Assembly: GCA_010015655.1 (NCBI GenBank)
Contig: ML976734.1
Span: 30,888-94,887 of the forward strand
DNA from: Bimuria novae-zelandiae CBS 107.79
Taxonomy: Eukaryota; Ascomycota; Dothideomycetes; Pleosporales; Didymosphaeriaceae
DNA length: 64,000 nt
Reading direction: 5' to 3'
The notes under the pieces are model-generated. The model saw only the letters and a program-made list of their open reading frames with translations, was not told where the DNA came from and made no database searches. Positions 46,308 to 56,147 of the stretch are shown here, one piece after another (within the stretch, counting starts at the first letter, position 1; every line of letters begins with the position of its first letter). Made by a program: the position numbers and the translations under genes.

Positions 46308-48650
46308 AGGTATTATTCCTTAAAGAATTATTATTTAATATATATAGCTATAATACTATTATTATTATTTTTATCTTTATAAACTTCCTCTTTTCTCCAG
46401 CCTTCTTAGTTATACTAGGTCGCGTGTTTAATTCCTTTATACTCCGCAAGGTACACGGAGAAGTCTATAGGCAGTTATGTATCCGTAAAGTAATATGTAG
46501 AAAAGAACTATATACGGGCGGTCTTACGTTCTTTGTCGATATAGTTAGTTAACTAGTAGCCTTCCTTTTAGTAGATAAAATACTTCTTTTTCTAGCGTGG
46601 CGTAAATCTGCGTGCGCTATTATAGCTATTAAAGCGCTAATTACCTTTATTACTTACTTAGCCTTCTTAGAATTTACTACTAAATCTACCTCTACCTTCA
46701 AATCCTTCTTTATATTCATTTTTAAATCCCCCTTAATCTCTTCTATTACTATTATAGTAATAATCTAAGTAGTACTAGTCCTTTATAAGCGTCTTACTTT
46801 TTATTAGTATTTATATTATATACTAACGCGCAAGGTGCGTCTTAATTATAAACTATAAGTTTACAAAGTCCTTTATAGATTAGGACTGGCTTAAATAGTG
46901 CTGTTTTAAGTTAAAGAACTTTATAGTATATATTAATAATTATTATATATAAAGTAATTTTATTTTTAAAGTTTTTCTTAAGTGCGTGTTAGCATAGCTA
47001 TAGCTTATTTAGTAGAATCTATAACACCTCGTATAGGTCCTTTTTAGGGTTCTCCATTCGTGTATAAGCAAAGCTTATAGTAGTCTAGTCTCTATAGTAA
47101 TGCTAATAGTAGACGTTATAGTTAAAATAGTTCTTAATTACTATATACGCACTGGCGAAGCTGTCGTCCCTCTATATAATCTAAATATAGAATATCTCTA
47201 CGCGTTTAGTAAGAATATAAAGAAACACCACATAAAACTTTTTCTCTTTAATATTAACCTGCTAATAGATACTAAAGAAAATTTAATTTTATTATTTAAA
47301 AAATTGTACGCGTCCCTTATATACTTCTTACTATTATCCTACATTTTTAAGAATTACCTAACTATTATAGCGGTAGCGTCCTATACAGGTTATAGGGAAG
47401 TTTAGATAGTCTACTGGATATGCTAATTATTAATTATTATAAAAATAGTATAATTTTACGATACGCGATTGCTAGCAGTTATATTTAAGTTTAAAGTTAT
47501 TGTTATTATAATTATTTATTTTATATTTACTATTATTAACGTTAATGTCCTCTAAGCGTACTGCTTATGTATAGTAACTATAGACTATTAATGCTTTAGT
47601 ATACTAGTTATAGCTCCTAGCTTTAAGTGCCTTATCTTACTTTATACTACTTACCTTATTATAAGCCCTATAAAACCTACTATAATAGCGATAGCTGCAT
47701 GTGCGATTATAATTACTATATACTAGCTAGTAGGCTAGTCTACTATAGTTATTTAGCTATAAGGGCTGTCCGTTGCGTGTTCCTTTAGCGTTTATACGCT
47801 CTAGACTAGTAGTTAAACTTTATTACTTAAAACTCTACAGGGTCCTATTCTAGGGGGTTTTCTATAGCTAGTATCTTATATAGAGAATTTACTACTCTAG
47901 CATAGTTATTACTAGTATAGACTCCTCTATTTTGTAGTATAGTCTTAAGAGACTTTAAAGTATTTTACTTAACTTTAAGAAATAGGTCTCTTATCTATCC
48001 CTTAAAGTCTATTTTATAATTATTAAAAAGCTTATTATCTTAGACTATTACTATATTATAGTTATAAACTATTTTAGTAACCTTGGTTATCGCGTGCGTC
48101 CCATTTACGTCTACTAGTATAAGTATATCTTAAAGGGATGTGTTAATAATATTAAGCGTAATTATATATAAATTATCTATTATAAAATACTTAGTAATAA
48201 ACTTACTTTAAAAAGAAGGAGCTTCCTCGCGTTTGCTTATACTATACTCTAATAGTTTATTAAGTAGCTAATTCTAAGTATCTACTACCTCTATAGCGCT
48301 TATATTACTTTAGTTATCTACTATTATGCTCACGTGTATTAACGTATTATTAGTGTTATCTTACTAATTAGTTATTTCTAGCACCTATTATAGTCTTATA
48401 TAATTAGGTTATCTAGAAACGCTTATACTAAATTAGTATATATTACTAACGCGCTCTATGTCCGTAGATTAGCCTAAACTAGTAGCTTAGAGGGAGGTTA
48501 AGAGTGCTTCGTGTTATTTTTACCTCGCTCTATTCTTAGCACATTTATCTTATTTCGAGATTTCTTATATTAGGATATTAATAGTCTATTTATTTTACCT
48601 TGCTATCTGTAATCACCTTAAGTATTTACTAATTAGTGTTAGATAAGCTC
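46308..48650 (-). other. AT-rich, RIP-degraded tract, probably an LTR-retrotransposon relic
   Basis: CpA/TpG-poor and stop-saturated in all frames. A minus-strand segment near 48230-47890, read through stops, gives FIIDNLYIITLNIINTSL followed by DILILVDVNGTHAI, which weakly resembles a Gypsy-type aspartic protease. No terminal repeats were found. The longest open frames here (46259-46552, 47100-47405) are low-complexity translations of AT-rich DNA and not genes. Confidence 0.45.
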
Positions 48651-48928
48651 TTATTGGTAAAAGGAAAGAAACTAAAAATAAATTATATTTAAAAATTTAT
48701 AATAATTATTATCTACTTATAGATGCTATAGAAGAGTACATAATCTTATCTAAGTAGGACTAAAGTAGGATTAAGACGATCTATTAGGCATTATTAAGTA
48801 GCTAATATATCTACCAATGCCTATAATCCGACATAAAGCTTATTTACTATAGAAGAGGCGTATTTTATAAGTAGTAGTTAAAAATACGCGCGCTAAGAAG
48901 AGAGCTAATTAAACTACTAAGTAACGCC

Positions 48929-49559
48929 TATACTAGTAAATAGGCTAAGGGTTACTAAGCTTAGATTAGGGTTAGGTTAGAGTCGCATAGACATTAGGTT
49001 AGGATTAAGTTAAGGTTATATATAGATATTAGGTCGGGATTAGGTTAGGATTATACTAGTGTAGATATAGGTTAGGTTAGGTTAGGTTATTAAAGCGTTA
49101 GGTTAGGGTTAAGTTAAAGTTACACTAACTATATTAGGTTTTACTAACTCTATTAGGTTTTACTAATCTTATTAGGTTAGGCCTAATATTTAGTATATAG
49201 AGAATTTCTTAGGATTATTAATGATTTAACGCTAGTATAGCTTAATTACAATATTTTTAAAACGTTAGCTATAATAACTGTCTATAATAAATCTTAAATA
49301 AAATTAATAAAAACTTAAAAAATTTAATGTAGACGCTAATAAGTTAACCCTAACCTATATATTAAATTAGGAGTAAGTCAGGATTAGGTTAGGATTAGGT
49401 TCTTACATAATATAACCTAATCCTAACCTAAGGGCTACGTAACTATAACCTAACTTATATCTACACTAGTACTAAAAAGTTAGGTTAGGGTTAGGTTAGG
49501 GTTAGGTTCTTATATAATATAATCTAACCCTAACCTAACACTAACCTATTTACTAGCCT
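48929..49559. mobile_element. 631-bp non-autonomous TIR element with telomere-like repeats and a 9-bp target duplication
   Basis: The perfect 9-bp duplication AGTAACGCC flanks the segment (48920-48928 and 49560-49568), and the interrupted pogo sequence continues directly on either side. The ends are short inverted repeats sharing CTAGTAAATAGG. The interior is dominated by degenerate TTAGG/TTAGGG words on both strands, including two hairpins. A 9-bp duplication is typical of Mutator-like elements, so a MULE-type MITE is my inference. It has no coding capacity. Confidence 0.78.
48960..49545. repeat. Interstitial telomere-like minisatellite (TTAGG/TTAGGG variants)
   Basis: Repeated words GGTTAGGTTAGG, GGTTAGGGTTAGG and GGATTAGG occur on the plus strand, followed by their complements. 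Two inverted-repeat units (about 49386-49429 and 49494-49536) share the loop CTTAYATAATAT. The canonical fungal telomere repeat is TTAGGG; here the unit is mostly degenerate. It is not chromosome-terminal. Confidence 0.85.
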
Positions 49560-49568
49560 AGTAACGCC

Positions 49569-49890
49569 ATTATTAATAGGCTTATAAGGCTTAACAATAA
49601 CTTTAAGGACGTCTTAAAATTACTAAAAAGGAAAATTAGAGAGCCTTAAAAGCTACTTATAAAATTGTAAAGAGGAAGAAATCTACGCTAGCACCTATAC
49701 GCGTTAATATAATAGTATTAACGCTATTAACGCTATTAACGCGTAGTAGCTATTTAGTTAGAATACTAAGTAAATATTTATAATCTAATTAGATAGCAAT
49801 TATCTATAGCTCTATAAGACCTTAAATCTAGAAAATATCGCGATGAGTACTTTTATATAGAGCTCTACAGCCTTATCTTTGTTAACCTGA
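49569..49890 (+). pseudogene. 3' part of the pogo E5 transposase, RIP-damaged
   Basis: The sequence matches the reverse complement of E4 (36130-36430) with many C/T and G/A differences. Together with about 48650-48928 upstream of the telomere-like element it is one continuous pogo 3' region. No open frame survives. Confidence 0.75.
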
Positions 49891-50093
49891 TTATGGTATT
49901 GCGCGTGCATGAGGTGACGGTGTGCATCAGCTGCCAAGACACGGTATGGCGCTGCATTCGCATTGCACCACCCCCGGTAAGGTCAAATGCGGCCGGGATG
50001 AAGCTGCGCTCGACATCATCACCGTCGTCGTTGCCTATCGTCTTTCCCATCGACGATAACGGAAAATCCATCATCTTATCAATTTTTGTCTAA

Positions 50094-52340
50094 ATGGAGG
50101 AGCTATACGACAGACCTGGCCAGGAAAGCTCTTCCAGCGAGCATGACCCCTGGCAAATCTGTCTGCAGACTGGTTACGAGAGGACACCCCCAGACGATGA
50201 AGCTAGCGAACTCTGCTGGCAATGCAGAAAGATCGATTTCGATGCCGTGTACGGCATGCACATGTCCGAAACTGACCTGATGGGCATCGAAATATGCGCC
50301 TTCGATGGACTTGATCTAACTATGAAGAGCTCGGAGTGTGGCCTCTGTCGATTGCTGGCGGTCAAGATATTTGGCAACGGCAAGAACTCCTCCACACAGT
50401 TGTTGTCTGGGAAACTCTTCGGTCTTCCGGCTTCCAGCATCACCGGTACGAAATTTCGGACCGGGTTACCCATTGTAATTGGCATAGCTCCTGGAGGCCA
50501 AATTCTCGAGTGGGACGGCCTCCTTCGATGCGTATCCGGCCTTCAAGGTGTGATTGTGTCTCTTATGGGAGAGACCACCGTTTCGAGAATGACCTGTCAC
50601 GGTATACCCGTTCCTCGAACTCTGAATTATGAAAGGATTCGTGATATGCTCTTGTCTTGCGCACAACATCACTCAGACTGTCAAAAGACTACCCATGAGT
50701 TCCCCATTCGGGCTCGGGTTATTGATTGTCGATTACGACGTCTGGTGCCACTGGAATTACAATATCGCTACGCTGCGCTAAGTTACGTATGGGGACGAAG
50801 ACGACCTGACCATTCGCCTGTAACTATGCACCCGGGTATTTCGGAGGGCTTCTTGCCTGCGGACTTACCACTTACCATTGATGATGCAATGAAAACTATC
50901 AGACTCATTGGGTTAAGATATCTATGGGTCGACCGATATTGTATTGAGCAGTATCATTCGGCTGATAAGGAACATCAGATTAACCGGATGTTTAACATCT
51001 ACAATCGGGCTGTAAGTAAAACTCAAGATCTCCTCGCCTCCTAAGACTAATCTTATATCGCTTTTGATGCAGGTTATCACGATTTGCGCTATCGGATCCC
51101 ATGACGATGTCGGCCTTCCTGGAATCTCCGCAGGAAGAGATCCGCCTGGTATATTCCATTTCCACAATAGGTCGTATACGGTCATTTCCGCTCCCGGACT
51201 ACTCCAACAATCTCTCAAAAAGTCTGTCTGGCCTAGTCGTAGATGGACGTTTCAAGAAGCTCTACTTTCAAGAAGATGTCTGATCCTTACTGAGGGAGAA
51301 GCATTTGTCATCTGTGGCTCCTCTTATCAGCAGGAAGGTCTCCATCAAAATTTGGGGATCATTATGGGAGGGGCGCGGCCATCTAATAAGAGTATATACT
51401 CGCTCATACTGGACCATGAACTGAGATGGAGTCCTGACGATCACCTGCAGTTCACTGACTACGTGCAGCACTATCAGAAACGTGAGTTCACACTTGATTC
51501 GGATGCTCTGCCAGCATTTCGAGGTATTCTATCCATTGCACGCAACCAATCCTACTACGGCGTTGTAGTTTCAAGACGTTTCCTGTCTGAGAATACCTCC
51601 GCACGACGGAGAGCTAATGGGTTTATAGACGGTACGTCATTACAACATGCATTTTGTCAAACGCTCACTTACTTTGATCGCTTGCAGGGCTCATTTGGGA
51701 GGTCGGCACACACTATAAATTTGGTGCAAATCGTCGACCTTCCGTTCCCTCTTGGAGCTGGCTCGCAAGGAAGAACACCTCGGTACTTTTTCCACTGCTA
51801 GATGCCGGTTCAACGAGTCAGCTCAGCCCAATAGGACTGGCTTGTGCCAGCATTCAGGTGATGCCAGAGACTTATGTTGCCGCCATTCGCGCGATTGGTC
51901 ATGATGGCTCGGCCTATTCCATTGGAGAATATCTTGCACAGAATGATGAGCACACAGTAGTTCCAGAATTGTCCAATATGTTGGAGATCGTATCAATTGC
52001 CGCTCCATTTAGCTTTAGCGGAGATCTGCATGGCGGCAGCGGAGATGTTGATATCGGCCAACAGACGTTTTCCGGGGTGGGAATGACCAATATCTTACGC
52101 ATGGATGAGTCTTCCCATCCGCAAAGGTGGTACACAACCCAAAAAAGTGGCTTTGCCGTCCTGTTGCTCGCCGCATGCTTCGGGAGAAACTGGAGGTCCT
52201 ATTGGCTCGCCATTCGAGCATCACACGAGAGCACATACGAGCGTGTAGTACTGCTATGCATAACCCATCGGAACGAATCTGGGGTCAAGTCTATGGTAAA
52301 CTCAAACCATCATCGCATCACGACAATACGACTAATATGA
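50094..52340 (+). CDS. HET-domain protein (heterokaryon-incompatibility-like)
   Basis: Exons 50094-51011, 51073-51631 and 51688-52340; introns 61 bp (GTAAGT..GCAG) and 56 bp (GTACGT..TGCAG) restore one 709-aa frame. The N-terminus has paired cysteines (CWQCRKIDF ... SECGLCRLL) common in this family. The HET domain starts at about residue 226: YAALSYVWG, then LPLTIDDAMKTIRLIGLRYLWVD, then QINRMFNIYNRA. The usual C-terminal companion motif VPSWSWLAR appears in exon 3. HET proteins can trigger cell death on non-self recognition, and many are of unknown partner. No STAND/NACHT partner gene is in the window. It lies directly beside the large transposon nest. Confidence 0.9.
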
Positions 52341-52661
52341 GGTCAATAAATCACTCGGACTATCCTTAATCCAGATCGATCAAACCATCCATTACTAAAA
52401 TCCTTAATGTCTTATACTGCCTTCCCAGTCTCTGCAACACGTGATTGGAAGTTCAAGTGTTACACAGCATCGTCTAATGCTAACCGACTAGGAGTCGACA
52501 AGGATTGTTTGAACCCCGCACCCTCTACGCTTCAGACAGCTGTCCGTCTCCATCATTCATCGCGTTGGGAACTGTGTTGTCTGTTTTTTATTTTGTTAAG
52601 TGGTTCGCTGACGAGAAACAAGAACACGGTCCTTCTGGGCGGTAATCTTACATAGGACGTA
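52341..52661. other. Intergenic between HET gene and carboxylesterase
   Basis: About 320 bp, likely the carboxylesterase promoter. Nothing else recognised. Confidence 0.5.
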
Positions 52662-54260
52662 ATGAATATTTCGGACACAGACATGCTCATTGAAATAGAG
52701 ACGGGTGGTCTTTCCGGTATCCACCTTCGAAATGACAACCGAGCCTTTCTCGGTATTCCATACGGGCAACCACCCGTAGGCGACTTGCGATGGCGACCAC
52801 CGAATCGAGCTCTTGCGTGGGAAGGCGTGCGTTCGGCGTCAAGGTTTGGCCCAAGCAGTTTCCAATTTCCCCCACCCGTTACATCGCTATACTTCGGAGG
52901 GGAACACGAGTTCAGCGAGGACTGCCTCTATCTGAACGTATACACCGGCTCGAAGGAGTCTGGCAAGCGACCGGTGCTTGTTTGGTTCCATTTTGGTGCC
53001 TTCCAGATAGGGTCTGCCTCGAATCCAATCTACAACGGAGAGAATCTGGCCGCCGACGGAGTCACGGTCGTCACTGTGAATTACCGCCTCGGTGTTCTCG
53101 GCTTCCTGGCGCATAAGGAGTTGAGCGCTGAGTCGGAACGCCAAGCTTCTGGAAACTACGGTGTCATGGACCAGATCGCGGCACTGGAGTGGGTGCAGCG
53201 GAATATCGAAGCTTTTGGAGGAGATCCAGGCAATGTTACGATCGGTGGTGTCTCAGCTGGCGGCACAAGCGTGCATGCCCTTCGTGCGTCGCCACTAGCA
53301 AACCTGTTATTCTGCAAAGCGATATGTGAGAGCGGTCCAGGCATCGCACCTGAGCTCGACGGCAATGGACATATCGCGGCATTTACTACATTGTCGGCGG
53401 CGGAAGAGGCAGGAACTGAGCTCTTGGATTTGTTGGGTTCTTCTTCAATCGATGAACTCCGTAAATTGCCGGCGGAGAAGATTGCGAGTGTTCAGCTACC
53501 CCGAACAAACGGTCCGTGGGAGGGGAATGTGTTCCCTGGATCCGTCAGCGTGAGCATGTTCGATACAAAGTACCCCATTGTCGACGGGCATGTACTTCCG
53601 GAATCCCCTTGGACAGCTCTGCTCTCGGGCAAGACCGCGGATGTCCCGCTGCTGGCAGGTAATGCCGGCAATGAGGGATCGGGTCTGATGCAGATACGAT
53701 CACTGTCGAAGTATCTCACATTCGTTCACGAAAACTTTAGCAAGCATGCAGAAGAAGCTCTCCGCGTATACCCAGCCAGCTCGGACGCTGAGGCATGGAC
53801 GTCGTCGGCACAACTTCTCGCGGATCAAACCTTCACGTATCCCGTATGGACCACTGCGCGACTTCAAGCCAAGAAGCTAAAGTCACCTGCGTGGTATTAC
53901 CAGTTCCTCCGAGAACCACCTATCCCAAAAGACTCAGAGATCGCGGAGAAGGACTATGCAGGTGCGTTTCACGGTGCTGGTACCTTGTATATGTTCGGGA
54001 ACCTCGATGCATGGGAGTGGGATTGGACGGATGAAGATCGAGTGCTGTCCCAAAAGATGATGGAGGCTACCGTTGAGTTCCTGAAAAGGGGACGACTGAC
54101 TCTGAATGTTGAAGCAGGGCCTGATGTCAACCTTTTGAAGGGTGTCTCTGAAATTATGATTTGGGACGAAAATTGCACAGCAGGCATGAAGGAAGTTCCG
54201 GATCGGCTAAAGCAAGTGAGCGCGTTCTGGGATCGATGTTATGGGCTGGAGGATCTGTAA
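52662..54260 (+). CDS. Type B carboxylesterase (alpha/beta hydrolase)
   Basis: 532 aa, no intron. Conserved family marks in order: FLGIPYGQPPVGDLRW, EDCLYLNVY (86-94), the nucleophile elbow GGVSAGG with Ser198, Glu338 in NAGNEGSG, and His437 in GAFHGAGTLY, so the Ser-Glu-His triad is complete. The oxyanion-hole segment, normally HGGGF-like, reads HFGAF (110-114). There is no signal peptide, so a cytosolic enzyme is expected. The substrate is unknown; ester, mycotoxin or xenobiotic hydrolysis are all possible in this large fungal family. Confidence 0.92.
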   Translation: MNISDTDMLIEIETGGLSGIHLRNDNRAFLGIPYGQPPVGDLRWRPPNRALAWEGVRSASRFGPSSFQFPPPVTSLYFGGEHEFSEDCLYLNVYTGSKESGKRPVLVWFHFGAFQIGSASNPIYNGENLAADGVTVVTVNYRLGVLGFLAHKELSAESERQASGNYGVMDQIAALEWVQRNIEAFGGDPGNVTIGGVSAGGTSVHALRASPLANLLFCKAICESGPGIAPELDGNGHIAAFTTLSAAEEAGTELLDLLGSSSIDELRKLPAEKIASVQLPRTNGPWEGNVFPGSVSVSMFDTKYPIVDGHVLPESPWTALLSGKTADVPLLAGNAGNEGSGLMQIRSLSKYLTFVHENFSKHAEEALRVYPASSDAEAWTSSAQLLADQTFTYPVWTTARLQAKKLKSPAWYYQFLREPPIPKDSEIAEKDYAGAFHGAGTLYMFGNLDAWEWDWTDEDRVLSQKMMEATVEFLKRGRLTLNVEAGPDVNLLKGVSEIMIWDENCTAGMKEVPDRLKQVSAFWDRCYGLEDL

Positions 54261-54770
54261 TATGGTTATCGTGGCTCTATCATAGTGCTGCACTATAGTG
54301 TTGTCTGCAACTCAGCAGTCGTCAGTCCATTCAAGAGAGTGCTTGCGAGCGCTCTGATACGGCTGCTTTCTCTCAATTTCTTCGCACATGTCAAAGAGGC
54401 AGCCGCGCGATTCCTTTGAATCTTTTACGGAAATAATTGAACGCATTTCATTTTGTTAGGGAAAGCTTCGGTCGTTTGAACGGGACGGTCGCCCGGTTTG
54501 CGTCCCAACAATAGGTGTGGTTGCTTGACCCATCCCAGCGAAACGATCACCAATGACGACCCCCAGGATGACCGCCTTGCCATCACGGCCCCCCTCGCAC
54601 TCGCCAGCTTTGTCTCCTCCGCGCCCCCGGCTGTTGGAACCACATCTTGCTTGACCCCATCACAAGATCGGTAGCGATCCCAAACCGGATGGATCGCACG
54701 CAGCTACCATTAGTAAACTCTGGTGCGCACACGCAGCAACGCAAAGATTTTTCAAGTACCCTTTTCGAGA
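54261..54770. other. Intergenic upstream of the EEP-family gene
   Basis: About 510 bp. The 3' part may include the true N-terminal codons of the downstream gene in another frame (see that entry). No repeat recognised. Confidence 0.4.
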
Positions 54771-55817
54771 ATGCAACGTGCCGGACTACCAGTCGTTCCA
54801 CCCTCAAATTTTCGACTACTGTACAGCTATCCAACGCGATGCATTCCTCAAGACTCAAAACTCGAATGCTTTCATGGAAGAAAGACACGCCACTACCTAC
54901 AAGCACGTCCGCGGAAATACACTTCCAACAATGGAACCACTACAGGAACGGGGCAGTGGATCCCATTTCGAGCGAAAACTCCTCGTAAACGCATACAGCC
55001 CATGGCGTCTATCTGGAATCCTTCGCCTAAAGGGCTAGAAACTGTCACCTGGAACGCAGATGCGGGATCACCTTCGCCCGGCCCTCGCATCTCCACTCTC
55101 TTGCAAACGATTGAAAGTCATATAACCGCCGACATTATTTTTCTTCAAGAGGTCAACGAGGCTGCACTTGTGCAGTTGTTGGCGCATCCTTGGGTACAGC
55201 AGAACTGGTACTCCAACGAGGCCGATACTTCGCACTTCAGGCACCAAGCGTTGACCACGGTCACACTGATCTCCAAATCGTCTTCGGTCAAACTTGGTCA
55301 GGTCTGGAGGGTTAATCTACCCAGTCCCTTCGAGAGAGACGGTTTGTGTTGCGATGTGTTCGCCAAAAACGCTTCGCAGAAGGAGAACTCTCGTGTACGA
55401 CTCGTCAACGTGCATCTCGACTCCTTGCACACAATTCCCTTGCTTCGAATGCAGCAAGTATGGATCGTTACCCAGTTTATGCGGAGCGCTGGATGTGGAG
55501 TTGTAGCCGGCGACTTTGATCCACTATTCCAGGAAGACGAAAAGGTCTTACAAATCAATGGCCTTGTCGACAGTTGGGCGTCATTTCGCCAGTGGGATCC
55601 AGGCTACACGTGGGGCCTGAGCGAGGAAGAACAACTGCTCTTCTCGAGTCGGTTGGGCAAAGTGGTCGTCTACAGCCTCGCCGCTGCAAACATAGATATG
55701 CTGCCAGTGTCATCGATACAGCATGGCGACACCGCACTCGACTTCAGCCAACATCACGGTATTTGCTGTTTCATCGCATGGCAGCGGTACTTAACTCCGC
55801 TGGGTCAACAGGATTAA
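54771..55817 (+). CDS. Endonuclease/exonuclease/phosphatase (EEP) fold protein, possibly decaying
   Basis: The EEP domain starts near 55040 with LETVTWNADAG, then FLQEVNEAAL (metal-binding Glu), RLVNVHLDSL (His), VVAGDFDPLF and GYTWGL, and ends DFSQHHGICCF. This resembles the TDP2-like phosphodiesterase group. Two catalytic positions are changed: the usual G-D-F-N is GDFD, and the usual S-D-H is S-Q-H. The 76 codons from the ATG at 54771 look unlike a family N-terminus, whereas another frame (about 54900-54980) reads HFQQWNHYRNGAVDPI, a pattern I expect there; a one-base shift near 54980 would explain it. A short form from the Met at 55002 (271 aa) is also possible. Either a divergent enzyme or an early pseudogene. 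Confidence 0.7.
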   Translation: MQRAGLPVVPPSNFRLLYSYPTRCIPQDSKLECFHGRKTRHYLQARPRKYTSNNGTTTGTGQWIPFRAKTPRKRIQPMASIWNPSPKGLETVTWNADAGSPSPGPRISTLLQTIESHITADIIFLQEVNEAALVQLLAHPWVQQNWYSNEADTSHFRHQALTTVTLISKSSSVKLGQVWRVNLPSPFERDGLCCDVFAKNASQKENSRVRLVNVHLDSLHTIPLLRMQQVWIVTQFMRSAGCGVVAGDFDPLFQEDEKVLQINGLVDSWASFRQWDPGYTWGLSEEEQLLFSSRLGKVVVYSLAAANIDMLPVSSIQHGDTALDFSQHHGICCFIAWQRYLTPLGQQD

Positions 55818-56147
55818 TTCCGGGACCACAAGTCTCTGCGGACTTTACAATTGCACAGCCGGGGGTGGAGGGAGGAGGTCAGCCTTACAGTTTTCTGCGA
55901 TGTTTCACGCAAGTGCCTCTGGAAGGCGAGCCCAGCTAGTGAGGCTTTTCTTTTCATATTGCGGAGCCAATACGCAAAGCCGGACCGCAGCTTTTGCCTC
56001 GTTGTCTCACGCCAGGTTCTCCATACGAGGGCGTGGCTGCCTCAGGCGCTGAGTGGGCATTAAGCGAGGGCGATTGTACGACGTGGCGCAGGGCTAGGAG
56101 GGCTACGACCGCGTAATCGCCCTGGGGGTCGGTTTCAATCTTTAACT
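55818..56147. other. Intergenic before the piggyBac pair
   Basis: About 330 bp of GC-balanced DNA with no supported gene. Confidence 0.5.

Larger units (their letters stand above)
38357..49944 (+). mobile_element. pogo-like transposon E5 (outer shell of nest 2)
   Basis: Inverted repeats of 41 bp (CCGTGTCTTGGCAGCTGATG ...) at 38357-38397 and 49904-49944 with one mismatch, flanked by TA at 38355-38356 and 49945-49946. The 5' end of a pogo transposase lies at about 38442-38520, with its start ATG turned to ATA by RIP. Its 3' part lies at about 48650-49890, where the sequence is the reverse-complement match of E4 positions 36130-36680. Everything between is later insertion or unresolved relic. 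Confidence 0.82.

Noticed and set aside
46259..47405. Open frames of 97 and 101 codons as genes
   Set aside because: They translate AT-rich, RIP-type DNA into low-complexity Ile/Leu/Tyr/Lys strings with no motif.
48960..49545. True telomere or chromosome-fusion scar
   Set aside because: The block is internal, flanked by a perfect 9-bp duplication and by two halves of one pogo copy, so insertion explains it better.
25602..49944. CRISPR-like or phage-type array in the repeat-rich region
   Set aside because: The host is a eukaryote and the repeats are transposon ends and target duplications, not regularly spaced units with spacers.
51632..51801. Continuation of HET exon 2 to its own stop at 51801
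   Set aside because: That frame loses the conserved VPSWSW motif; splicing GTACGT (51632) to CAG (51687) recovers it and the rest of the protein.
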